DNA of 17,633 bases from Bacteroidales bacterium. GTDB taxonomy: Bacteria > Bacteroidota > Bacteroidia > Bacteroidales > UBA3663. The DNA is taken from contig SFEH01000031.1 in assembly GCA_004557315.1 (NCBI GenBank), positions 1-17,633 of the forward strand, written 5' to 3'. Below, piece after piece: positions 1 through 7,562 of this stretch (the stretch's first letter is position 1; each line of letters opens with the position of its first letter). The notes beneath the pieces were generated by a model that worked only from the letters and a program-made list of their open reading frames with translations, was not told the origin of the DNA and did no database searches. The position numbers and the translations under genes are program-made.

Positions 1-93
1 TATAGTACTCCCCAATATTCGACAAGTGGTTGAACATTGGTTGCTGCGCCATCCAGAGCATGCGGACAATCCCGAGCGTTCTCTTGTCTTGGC

Positions 94-128
94 AAAATCC
101 GATGGGGCTCGATGCCCCTTCGGATTTT
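94..128. terminator. Strong hairpin, terminator-like, left edge of window
   Basis: The arms AAAATCCGA (94-102) and TCGGATTTT (120-128) pair perfectly. An inner stem GGGGC (104-108) / GCCCC (114-118) closes a 5-nt loop, with one opposed T-T pair between the two stems. T runs follow on the plus strand (ATTTTT) and, more weakly, on the minus strand, so it could terminate transcription in either direction. Imperfect direct repeats flank it: GCGTTCTCTTGTCTTGGC (76-93) and GCGTCTCTGTCTTGGC (155-170). The hairpin is directly visible; its role is inferred. Confidence 0.6.
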
Positions 129-174
129 TAGATCAGCGTGCGGCATAAACCGTCGCGTCTCTGTCTTGGCGTTG

Positions 175-205
175 CAAAGTTAATACTATTAGTTGAATTG
201 TGCAA
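175..205 (-). promoter_or_regulatory. Possible Bacteroidota-type promoter facing left
   Basis: On the minus strand, TAACTTTG (182-175) fits the -7 consensus TAnnTTTG. TTGC (205-202) lies 19 bp upstream and is a partial match to the -33 TTTG. It sits just beyond the 3' end of the transposase remnant. It would drive transcription left into the structured 1-170 region, which has no convincing open frame. It could equally belong to the IS end or be chance in AT-rich DNA. Confidence 0.3.
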
Positions 206-209
206 GAGT

Positions 210-735
210 TTATCCTACTTTCTTCTCTTTGTTGCCGTAAAATGATGCTGGTGTGAAGTTGTCCAGACTCTGATGAGGACGCTCATAGTTATAAAACTTC
301 ACGTAATCAGCAATTCCAGAACGGAGTTCACTAACGTTTTCCGCAGGGTTGAGATATATGTACTCCTGCTTGATGCTGCGCCAGAAGCGTTCTATCCATA
401 TATTGTCTTTACAACGACCTCTACCATCCATGCTTACTTGTATGCCATAGCTGGTCAGCAGATCCTGCCAGTCCTTGGTCGTATACTGGCTTCCCTGGTC
501 AGAATTCACTATTTCCGGTGCTCCGTGTACCCTGATACATTCTCTCATCAACTCATAGGCATTGGTAGCTGTCAGCGTGTTGCTCAATCGCCAACCTACG
601 ATATAACGGGTGAACACATCTATGACTGCATACAGATACATAAAGCCGCCTTTCATAGGGATATACGAGATGTCAGTACTCCACACTTGATTACGATGGG
701 TTATGTCCAGATACCTAAGCAGATACCCTAAATGT
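210..735 (-). pseudogene. IS3-family transposase (OrfB), 5'-truncated remnant
   Basis: The frame encodes the rve integrase core of an IS3-family OrfB. Counting from the ATG at 686, D5 (WSTDISYI), D63 (NSDQGSQY) and E99 (IERFWRSIKQEY) form the triad with exactly 35 residues between D63 and E99, the DD(35)E spacing. The C-terminal YNYERPHQSLDNFTPASF block is typical of the family, and the protein ends normally at a TAA. The open frame continues upstream of that ATG (HLGYLLRYLDITHRNQV) to about 735. It then stops at a TAA that abuts the TGA of ychF. OrfA, the HTH_21 part of OrfB and the left inverted repeat are missing, so this is a decayed or partial copy that should not transpose by itself. 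A join artefact at a repeat is an alternative explanation. Confidence 0.88.
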
Positions 736-737
736 TA

Positions 738-1841
738 TCAGACATTGAAACGGAAGTGCATGATATCACCATCCTGCACCACATAGTCTTTGCCTTCTAC
801 TCCGAGCTTGCCAGCTTCCTTGATGGCAGCCTCTGAACCATATTGAATATAATCGTCATACTTGATTACCTCTGCACGGATGAAGCCCTTTTCGAAATCG
901 GTGTGGATGATACCAGCACATTGAGGAGCCTTCATTCCCTTGCGGAAAGTCCATGCCTTGACCTCCATAGGACCTGCTGTGATATATGTCTGGAGGTTGA
1001 GAAGGGCATAAGCAGCATGAATGAGTCGATTCACACCACTCTCTTCAAGACCCAGTTCGTCGAGGAACATCTGACGTTCTTCGTAGGTCTCAAGTTCTGA
1101 AATCTCCGACTCTATCTTGGCAGAAATCACGAGCACCTCAGCCTCTTCATCAGCCACAGCCTTGCGTACCTGCTCAACATAGGCATTGCCAGTCTTGGCA
1201 CTCGCCTCATCGACATTGCACACATAGAGGATAGGCTTGCTGGTAAGAAGGAAGAGATCCTTGACAGCAGCAAGCTCGTCAGGGGTCTCGAACTTGACTG
1301 TTCGTGCCGAGCGACCCTGTTCAAGAGCCTCCTTGATCTGGCTCATCACAGCATACTGCACCTTGGCATCCTTGTCGCCACCAGTCTGGGCCATCTTCTG
1401 CACTTTAGGCAGACGAGTCTCGATTGTCTCAAGATCCTTGAGCTGAAGTTCTGTATCGATGATCTCTTTGTCACGCACTGGATCGACTGAACCATCGACA
1501 TGCACCACATTACCATCGTCGAAGCAACGGAGCACATGAATAATAGCATCGGTCTCGCGAATATTTGCAAGGAACTTATTTCCAAGACCCTCTCCCTTCG
1601 AGGCGCCCTTGACCAGTCCTGCGATGTCAACTATCTCGACTGTAGCTGGAACGATACGTCCAGGATGAACCAATTCAGCAAGTTTATTAAGACGCTCGTC
1701 TGGCACTGTGATCACACCTACGTTTGGTTCGATAGTGCAGAAAGGAAAATTGGCTGCCTGTGCTTTGGCACTTGAGAGGCAATTGAAAAGTGTAGATTTA
1801 CCCACATTAGGCAAGCCTACAATACCACATTGTAATGACAT
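738..1841 (-). CDS. ychF: Redox-regulated, ribosome-binding ATPase/GTPase YchF (OLA1 family)
   Basis: The 367 residues match the usual length of the family (about 363). The P-loop is G9LPNVGKS16, switch II is D72IAG75, and the G4-like element is N209VDE212 instead of NKxD, which is why YchF/OLA1 proteins prefer ATP. A coiled-coil insertion follows in the middle, and the C-terminal ~85 residues form the TGS domain (QTYITAGPMEVKAWTF ... VVQDGDIMHFRFNV). YchF binds ribosomes in the cytoplasm and is linked to stress and translation control. The start is the ATG at 1841. The gene lies 63 bp after mnmA and is the last of the minus-strand block. Its stop touches the IS remnant, so any native downstream terminator has been lost and read-through would transcribe the transposase fragment in sense. 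Confidence 0.97.
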   Translation of the reverse strand: MSLQCGIVGLPNVGKSTLFNCLSSAKAQAANFPFCTIEPNVGVITVPDERLNKLAELVHPGRIVPATVEIVDIAGLVKGASKGEGLGNKFLANIRETDAIIHVLRCFDDGNVVHVDGSVDPVRDKEIIDTELQLKDLETIETRLPKVQKMAQTGGDKDAKVQYAVMSQIKEALEQGRSARTVKFETPDELAAVKDLFLLTSKPILYVCNVDEASAKTGNAYVEQVRKAVADEEAEVLVISAKIESEISELETYEERQMFLDELGLEESGVNRLIHAAYALLNLQTYITAGPMEVKAWTFRKGMKAPQCAGIIHTDFEKGFIRAEVIKYDDYIQYGSEAAIKEAGKLGVEGKDYVVQDGDIMHFRFNV

Positions 1842-1904
1842 ATATGATGGTTATTTATTATAAATTATTTTTATTACTACTTATGTTATGCTGCCTGCTG
1901 ATTG

Positions 1905-2993
1905 TCAATCCCAAGCAATCTCGCCCGAGCCTAAACATATCTTGCCATCAGGCGTATAGACAACGCAGAACTGGCCAGGAGCCACACCATTGATCTTGTC
2001 ATCGCTCTTGAGATGCCATCGGTTGCCAGCAAGTCTTGTCAGATGACCTACAGTGAGTTCTGGCACATGGCGTATCTTGAACAGCACATCGTAGGTCTCA
2101 TTGGTCTGATCGACCGATGTCTCTGCATTGAGCCATGGATCGGCTGTGATGAAATGGAAATCGTGCATCATGAGTTCGTCCTGCAGTTGTGCCTCAGGAT
2201 TATATCCCTTTGATACATAGACCACATTGTCATCAATATCTTTCTTGCACACGAACCATGGTCCGCCTCCGAGTCCGAGGCCCTTGCGCTGGCCGATGGT
2301 ATGGAACCAGAATCCTCGATGCTTGCCAATAATCTTGCCTGTCTCTATCTCAACTATATTACCCTCCTTTGTACCGAGGAAACGCTCAATGAACTCGTTG
2401 TAGTTGATCTTGCCAAGGAAACATATTCCCTGGCTGTCCTTACGATATGCCGACGGAAGTTTGGCTTCTTCGGCAATGCGGCGCACCTCGCCTTTCTGCA
2501 TTGAGCCAATAGGGAAAAGCGAATGGCTCACCTGAAAGCCTTCGAGCTGTGCAAGGAAATCGGTCTGATCCTTGACTGGGTCAGGCGTTGTGCCAAGCCA
2601 TATCTTTCCGTCTTTTTCTACAGTAGTGGCATAATGGCCTGTAGCCGTCTTGTCATAGAGATGCCCCACTCGCTGATCAAAGGCTCCGAACTTGATAAGA
2701 CGGTTGCACATGACATCAGGGTTTGGTGTATAGCCAGCACGCACCTTCTCGATGGTATATGACACGACGTTATCCCAATAGTCTTTCTGCAGATCTACTA
2801 CATCGTATTTCAAGCCATAGCGATGAGCCATGGCCTGTACGATCTCAAGATCCTCTTCCTGAGGGCAGGAATAGCCCTCATCGTTCATGCCAATCTTTAT
2901 ATAAAAGAGGTCTGGCTTGTAACCTTGTTCGCACAGGATATGTACAGCGACCGACGAATCGACGCCTCCAGATAGTAATGCGGCAATATTCAT
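1905..2993 (-). CDS. mnmA: tRNA-specific 2-thiouridylase MnmA
   Basis: MnmA inserts sulfur at C2 of the wobble uridine of Lys, Glu and Gln tRNAs, using ATP to adenylate the base and a persulfide relay for the sulfur. The N-terminal PP-loop S8GGVDSS14 binds ATP. The two relay cysteines are C96 (NPDVMCNRLIKFG) and C191 (DSQGICFLG), matching the classical pair about 95 residues apart. The motif TATGHYA (116-122) and the C-terminal beta-barrel with SGEIAWD also fit. The length of 362 residues is normal. The ATG at 2993 follows thiL by 60 bp, and that gap holds AU-rich alternative hairpins. Bacteroidota often carry more than one MnmA paralogue, so this may be one of two in the genome. Confidence 0.96.
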   Translation of the reverse strand: MNIAALLSGGVDSSVAVHILCEQGYKPDLFYIKIGMNDEGYSCPQEEDLEIVQAMAHRYGLKYDVVDLQKDYWDNVVSYTIEKVRAGYTPNPDVMCNRLIKFGAFDQRVGHLYDKTATGHYATTVEKDGKIWLGTTPDPVKDQTDFLAQLEGFQVSHSLFPIGSMQKGEVRRIAEEAKLPSAYRKDSQGICFLGKINYNEFIERFLGTKEGNIVEIETGKIIGKHRGFWFHTIGQRKGLGLGGGPWFVCKKDIDDNVVYVSKGYNPEAQLQDELMMHDFHFITADPWLNAETSVDQTNETYDVLFKIRHVPELTVGHLTRLAGNRWHLKSDDKINGVAPGQFCVVYTPDGKICLGSGEIAWD

Positions 2994-3002
2994 TTGTCTT
3001 TT

Positions 3003-3042
3003 TTTATCTTTTCAGAAAAAAGATAAACAGTGTTTTATCTTT
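3003..3042 (-). promoter_or_regulatory. Mutually exclusive AU-rich hairpins before mnmA
   Basis: Three copies of one element alternate in orientation: TTTATCTTTT (3003-3012), AAAAGATAAA (3018-3027) and TTTATCTTT (3034-3042). The middle copy pairs perfectly with the left copy (10 bp, 5-nt loop) or with the right copy (9 bp, 6-nt loop), but not both. The element sits between the stop of thiL and the start of mnmA. The repeats are certain; a role in attenuation or mRNA processing is inferred, and the stems are weak because they are almost all A-U. Confidence 0.45.
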
Positions 3043-3053
3043 CTTCTCTCTTT

Positions 3054-4091
3054 TTACTTTGTGAACGCATTCCAGCCTTGAGCCTTCAGTGTCACCTCAC
3101 TGTTGCCATCGCGAGTAATCATTGCGCAACCGAGACTTTCGGCTGTGATATGACCAATGAGGCGGATGCCTGGAATCTGCTGGATCATCTCATTCTGTTC
3201 GAGCGGCACGGTGAAGAGCAGTTCGTAGTCCTCACCTCCATTCATTGCCACGGTCGATACATTGAGATTGAATTCTTCGGCCTGAATGGCTGTCTGATAG
3301 TCGATAGGGATGCGCTCCTCATAGATACGGCAGCCCACCTTGCTCTGTGTACAGATATGGAGGAGCTCCGACGACAAGCCATCGCTGATATCCATCATTG
3401 ACGTAGGCGTGATTCCTGCCTGCTGCAAAGCCTCGACGACATCCTTGCGTGCCTCTGGCTTGAGCTGTCGTTCAAGCAGATATTCCTTACCCTCAAACTT
3501 TGGCTGGAATTCGGCGTTCTTGTCACCATTCTGAATCTGCTGATAATAGATTGCCTTCTCTCGCTCAAGCAACTGCAGTCCCATATATGCTGCACCAAGG
3601 TCTCCACTCACGCATATCAGGTCGTTAGGACGAGCCCCATTGCGATATACTGGCTGCTGTGCAACACCAATGCACGTAATGCTGATGGTGAGACCTGTCA
3701 TCGAAGCAGACGTATCGCCCCCCACAAGATCAACGCCATAGACATCACAGGCCATCTTCATTCCAGCATAGAGTTCTTCAAGATCCTCAACCTTGAAACG
3801 CTTCGAGATGCCAAGCGACACTGTCATCTGTCGAGGCACACCCATCATTGCATAGACATCGCTGAAGTTGACGACACAAGCCTTATAGCCAAGATGACGC
3901 ATAGGGCAATAGGTGAGATCGAAATGAATGCCTTCGAGCAAAAGATCGGTTGTCACCACGGTCTTGCCATCGGTTGCATCGATAACGGCACAGTCATCGC
4001 CCACGCCATAGAGTGTAGATTTATGTTTGATAGGGAAATTCTCGGTCAGATGCTTGATCAGACCGAACTCCCCATATTCGCTTATTTCCAT
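3054..4091 (-). CDS. thiL: Thiamine-monophosphate kinase
   Basis: ThiL phosphorylates thiamine monophosphate to thiamine pyrophosphate, the last step of cofactor synthesis. It is a PurM/HypE-type kinase. G29VGDDCAV36 carries the Mg-ATP-binding aspartates. T47TDLLLEGIHFDL59, N75FSDVYAMMG84 and G124GDTSAS130 are the family's successive nucleotide and metal motifs, and MDISDGLSSEL is the late conserved block. The length (345) is normal. The start is the ATG at 4091, giving MEISEYGEFGLI. The gene lies 81 bp downstream of lpxK, and an 8-bp repeat array fills most of that gap. Other Bacteroidota, as I recall them, have a purine nucleoside phosphorylase gene at this spot; none fits here. Confidence 0.96.
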   Translation of the reverse strand: MEISEYGEFGLIKHLTENFPIKHKSTLYGVGDDCAVIDATDGKTVVTTDLLLEGIHFDLTYCPMRHLGYKACVVNFSDVYAMMGVPRQMTVSLGISKRFKVEDLEELYAGMKMACDVYGVDLVGGDTSASMTGLTISITCIGVAQQPVYRNGARPNDLICVSGDLGAAYMGLQLLEREKAIYYQQIQNGDKNAEFQPKFEGKEYLLERQLKPEARKDVVEALQQAGITPTSMMDISDGLSSELLHICTQSKVGCRIYEERIPIDYQTAIQAEEFNLNVSTVAMNGGEDYELLFTVPLEQNEMIQQIPGIRLIGHITAESLGCAMITRDGNSEVTLKAQGWNAFTK

Positions 4092-4131
4092 TAATAAAAG
4101 AATTATAAATAAAAAGTATTATATAATGTAC

Positions 4132-4190
4132 GCGCGAAGCCCACACCTTCACTCCTTAACATCTTAACACCTTCACACCCTACCACCTTC
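4132..4190. repeat. Core GCGCGAAGCCC plus six 8-bp tandem repeats, invading the lpxK 3' end
   Basis: The core GCGCGAAGCCC (4132-4142) is followed without a gap by six 8-bp units: ACACCTTC, ACTCCTTA, ACATCTTA, ACACCTTC, ACACCCTA and CCACCTTC (4143-4190). The array crosses the lpxK stop codon, so its last two units encode the final residues EGGRV and stop of LpxK. The same core precedes a related six-unit 8-bp array upstream of the sigma-factor gene (15848-15950). Function is unknown. Confidence 0.7.
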
Positions 4191-5288
4191 TCGTTTCTTG
4201 TTCACATAGTCGAGAATGATCTTGTCGAACTTCTCGCCATGATCTTTAAGGAATAATACCTCGGTCGGCAGATAATAGATGCGTTTGCGCAAGTTCTGGT
4301 CAACAGCTGGCTGGCTTAAAAGACGAGCTGCATCCTTCTCTGTCGTGAGTATCACCGACTGGGTGCCACTGTGGTTGGTGCAGAAACCATCAACATTGAT
4401 GTTATTGAGGCTTCTCTGCATATCCTTAATATCCTCGTTGCTGAAGCGATGATGATCGCCATAGCTGATGATATCGAGCAATCGGTAGTGAGTCTGAACG
4501 TATCCCTGAAGCACCGAAGGATCGGCGATGCCTGTCACAGCCAGCACCTGAGTGGCATGGTCGAGCTCAGTAGGCAAGCCTGTATCGAGATTGACAGGGG
4601 CGTTATAACGATATGCACTATAGAAAATCGGCTGATGAGTGGTTGGCAAATAGCCTTTGATCTCCACTTCTTCCTCCTGACGCAATGGTCCAGGGCATTT
4701 GGTCACGACAACCACATCGGCACGTTCAATACCCTGCATAGGCTCTCGCAGACGGCCCATTGGCAACAGACTGTCTTTATACATTATCCTGTTATGGCTG
4801 GTCAGACAGATGCTCAAGCCTGGTTTGACATAACGGTGCTGCATAGCGTCATCAAGGATAATGACCTTTGGAGGCACAGGCAACTTAAGCAGTTTCCTGA
4901 TTCCATCGCGTCGGTTTTCATCGACAGCAACAATGACATCTGGGAACTTGCAATATATCTGGAAGCTCTCATCTCCAAGCTTCGTCGCCGTAATGTCAGG
5001 ACCTGCAAGCACGAAACCTCGGCTCTGACGTTTGTAGCCTCGACTCAATACAGCTATCGGACCTATATTATTGCGCTTCAACAGTCGCACTATATATTCT
5101 GTGTGAGGAGTCTTTCCTGTACCTCCCACCGCAAGATTTCCGACACTGATCACTGCGACCTTGTCCTCGAAAGACTCTTGTCGAAGTATTCCACGGTCGA
5201 ACATCAAGTTACGACACCATACACCGAAACCATAGAGCCAGGATATTGGCGCTAATGGAAGACATGTCTTAACTTTTGGCAGATACAT
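4173..5288 (-). CDS. lpxK: Tetraacyldisaccharide 4'-kinase (lipid A biosynthesis)
   Basis: LpxK transfers phosphate from ATP to the 4' position of the tetraacyl disaccharide, giving lipid IVA at the inner face of the cytoplasmic membrane. The N-terminus has a hydrophobic membrane-associating segment (LAPISWLYGFGVW). It is followed by the characteristic P-loop G55GTGKTP61 and by VLSRGYKR, IILDDAMQHR and VVVTKCP, all typical of LpxK. I chose the ATG at 5288 (371 residues). The frame extends to a TTG at 5336, but that adds an AT-rich stretch (MFFLIIVFTPYLLSYN) that the family lacks. The gene follows sppA by about 70 bp. The last five codons and the stop come from an 8-bp repeat array, so the C-terminus EGGRV is probably not conserved. 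Confidence 0.95.
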   Translation of the reverse strand: MYLPKVKTCLPLAPISWLYGFGVWCRNLMFDRGILRQESFEDKVAVISVGNLAVGGTGKTPHTEYIVRLLKRNNIGPIAVLSRGYKRQSRGFVLAGPDITATKLGDESFQIYCKFPDVIVAVDENRRDGIRKLLKLPVPPKVIILDDAMQHRYVKPGLSICLTSHNRIMYKDSLLPMGRLREPMQGIERADVVVVTKCPGPLRQEEEVEIKGYLPTTHQPIFYSAYRYNAPVNLDTGLPTELDHATQVLAVTGIADPSVLQGYVQTHYRLLDIISYGDHHRFSNEDIKDMQRSLNNINVDGFCTNHSGTQSVILTTEKDAARLLSQPAVDQNLRKRIYYLPTEVLFLKDHGEKFDKIILDYVNKKREGGRV

Positions 5289-5357
5289 ATTATAAGATAA
5301 TAAATAAGGTGTAAAAACTATTATCAAAAAAAACAACTAACCAACAAGAGCCGAGCA

Positions 5358-7133
5358 TCACATCTCTACCCGATCGAAAGAGCGAGCCTGAATACGGTCG
5401 GCATCCTTAAGCGTCTGAATGAAGCGGAGCGACTCTCTGTCACGACCAAGGACATAGTCGGCAACGCGAATGGTAGCCTCATCAGTCACAGTCTTGAAGA
5501 GCGACTGGAAACTGTCGTCAGCCTTTGGATAGTAATCAGGGAAATACTGACCATCTTCGATTCCTGCCTGCTTTGCTGCATATTCCACTGCGTCGGCGAG
5601 TCCTCCAAGCTCGTCAACCAAGCCGTTGGCAAGCGCATCGGTGCCCGTCCATACTCGTCCGCCTGCTATCATGGCAATGCTATCCTTTGCCATGGCACGA
5701 CCTTCAGCACATCGTGTAAGGAAGAGGTCGTAGGTGTGTTCAACGCCCTTCTGTATCTTGGCTGTCTCGACCGAAGTGGCTGAACGAAATGCAGTGAGTG
5801 CTCCAATCTCATGAGTCTTGACCTCCTGGAAGGTCACTCCGAGCTTCTTGGTCGCAAGTCCCGAAAAGTCAGGGATCATGCCGAACACGCCGATAGAACC
5901 TGTCAGGGTGTTTGGCTCAGCAAAGACATAGTCGGCAGGAGCACTGATATAGTAGCCTCCTGAAGCTGCGTAGTCGCTCATAGAGACAATCAGCGGCTTC
6001 ACATCACGCAAGTCTGACAATGCCTTCCAGATCTGTTCCGAAGCGAAGGCACTGCCTCCAGTAGAGTTGACTCTCAACACCACTGCCTTGACATCTTCAT
6101 CTTTCTGCAATGCCTTGATCTCCTTGATTATCGTTGGCCAATAGATTGCAGGACCATCGGTTGCCGATCCTTCTTCCGAAAGAATCTCTCCCACAGCATA
6201 AAGCACGGCAATCTTGCTCTTGCCCACTGTTGGGAAGTGCTTTGCATAGTTCTTTGACAATGCCTTGGCGGTCACGCCGTGGAACTTCTCCTCACCAGTC
6301 TTCTCAAGAATGATCTTCTCTACGTCCTCCTTATAGATCTGTGCATCGACAAGGCCTGTAGTGGCGAGTTCTTCTGGCTGCATATAGCTCACAGCCTCAT
6401 CAGCGAGACTGTCAAGATATGCCACATCCACGTCGAGATGTGCAGCGATGTCTGTTGCCATGACCTCCCAGATAGAAGTCATATATCGGGTTATCTGTTC
6501 GCGGTTGGCATCCGACATCTCGCTCAACATATATGGCTCAACAGCCGACTTGAACGAACCTACTCGGAAAATCTGGACATTGACATCGAGCTTTTCGAGC
6601 AAGCCCTTGAAGTATGGCACCACTGATGTCATACCGTCGAACTGGACAGTGCCGATGGTATTGACGAAAAGACTATCGGCCATAGATGCGAGGTAATACT
6701 GTCCGAGTGAGTAATTATCATTGTACGAGACAATCCACTTGCCCGATTTCTTGAATTCCTCAAAACGATTGTGAATAGCCTCGAAAGTGGCTGGCTGTGC
6801 CGACATGTTGTCGGTATTGAGATAAATGCCAGCGATGTTCGGATCGGCCTCTGCAACGTCGATAGCCTTCATTATCGTCTGAAGGTCAAGGCTCTCCTTG
6901 AGCGAGAACCCTGTGAGCATATCGAAGTTGAAAGGAAGTGACGAAGACATCTCCTGCACAGGTCCATTGATCTTGAGCACGAGGACATCGTTAGGTTTTG
7001 TCACAGCCGACTCTTCTTCCGACATCGATGCCATAAGACCCACAAAGGTGCAGGTGTAGAACAATGTGCTGACAATCATAGCGAGAAACACTCCTACAAA
7101 GGCAGCCACAACCATTTTAAGAAAGGATTTCAT
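5358..7133 (-). CDS. sppA: Signal peptide peptidase SppA, long (67-kDa) type
   Basis: This membrane-bound serine/lysine protease degrades leftover signal peptides. Its 591 residues match the duplicated long form. An N-terminal membrane anchor covers roughly residues 7-33 (MVVAAFVGVFLAMIVSTLFY). The N-terminal S49 domain carries the likely general base K195 in FRVGSFKSAVEP. The C-terminal S49 domain carries the likely nucleophile S391 in DYAASGGYYIS, preceded by the oxyanion-type VNSTGGSAFASE loop and followed by NTLTGSIGVFG. The Ser-Lys assignment follows the E. coli SppA pattern, in which the dyad is split between the two halves. The start is the ATG at 7133. It lies 12 bp after folK and about 70 bp before lpxK, in one transcription unit. 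Confidence 0.95.
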   Translation of the reverse strand: MKSFLKMVVAAFVGVFLAMIVSTLFYTCTFVGLMASMSEEESAVTKPNDVLVLKINGPVQEMSSSLPFNFDMLTGFSLKESLDLQTIMKAIDVAEADPNIAGIYLNTDNMSAQPATFEAIHNRFEEFKKSGKWIVSYNDNYSLGQYYLASMADSLFVNTIGTVQFDGMTSVVPYFKGLLEKLDVNVQIFRVGSFKSAVEPYMLSEMSDANREQITRYMTSIWEVMATDIAAHLDVDVAYLDSLADEAVSYMQPEELATTGLVDAQIYKEDVEKIILEKTGEEKFHGVTAKALSKNYAKHFPTVGKSKIAVLYAVGEILSEEGSATDGPAIYWPTIIKEIKALQKDEDVKAVVLRVNSTGGSAFASEQIWKALSDLRDVKPLIVSMSDYAASGGYYISAPADYVFAEPNTLTGSIGVFGMIPDFSGLATKKLGVTFQEVKTHEIGALTAFRSATSVETAKIQKGVEHTYDLFLTRCAEGRAMAKDSIAMIAGGRVWTGTDALANGLVDELGGLADAVEYAAKQAGIEDGQYFPDYYPKADDSFQSLFKTVTDEATIRVADYVLGRDRESLRFIQTLKDADRIQARSFDRVEM

Positions 7134-7145
7134 ATTCTCTTGTTG

Positions 7146-7562
7146 TTATTGGTTTATTATTTCTGACAATGGGATTTTCACAAAATCCCTATCATTGATA
7201 TGAGGATGCGGGATGGTGAGCCTTTCGGTCGAAACGTGCAGATCGTCATAAAGCAAGATGTCTATGTCGATGATCCGATCGGTATAGGGCTCTCCTTGAC
7301 GATGCTTGTGCGTCCGTCCCATCTCCCGTTCGATAGCCTGGGTGACGTCAAGAAGCTCAAAAGGGTCAAGTTCGGTGGTCAGGGCAAGAGCTCCGTTGGT
7401 AAACATGTTGCTGCTTTCGAAGCCCCAAGGCTCGCTGACAAGATAGGTTGAGACAGCCTCAACTTCTCCGATGCGTTCGGCTATCAATCCCACAGCCTTG
7501 TCGAGGTTGGCCTTCCCATCTCCCAGATTTGAGCCCAGCGCCAGATATACCCTATGTCTCAT
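7146..7562 (-). CDS. folK: 2-amino-4-hydroxy-6-hydroxymethyldihydropteridine pyrophosphokinase
   Basis: HPPK transfers pyrophosphate from ATP to 6-hydroxymethyl-7,8-dihydropterin in folate synthesis. Signature blocks are LALGSNLGD near the N-terminus, SEPWGF (pterin-binding loop), the variable loop RTHKHRQGEPYTDRIID, the metal-binding DIDILLYDD and IPHPHINDRDFV. With the ATG at 7562 the protein has 138 residues, slightly shorter than E. coli HPPK (about 159) but complete. An upstream TTG at 7565 is less likely, because the ATG overlaps the queA stop as TGATG. That arrangement suggests translational coupling to queA. Confidence 0.95.
   Translation of the reverse strand: MRHRVYLALGSNLGDGKANLDKAVGLIAERIGEVEAVSTYLVSEPWGFESSNMFTNGALALTTELDPFELLDVTQAIEREMGRTHKHRQGEPYTDRIIDIDILLYDDLHVSTERLTIPHPHINDRDFVKIPLSEIINQ

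Noticed and set aside
273..731. 152-codon plus-strand frame opposite the transposase remnant
   Set aside because: The minus strand holds an intact DD(35)E core; the plus-strand frame has no domain.
4371..5255. 294-codon open frame on the plus strand opposite lpxK
   Set aside because: No recognisable motif. It lies wholly inside the well-supported lpxK gene and follows from its codon composition.
5288..5336. Upstream TTG start of lpxK adding 16 residues
   Set aside because: The extra stretch is AT-rich and absent from the usual LpxK N-terminus; the ATG at 5288 fits the family.
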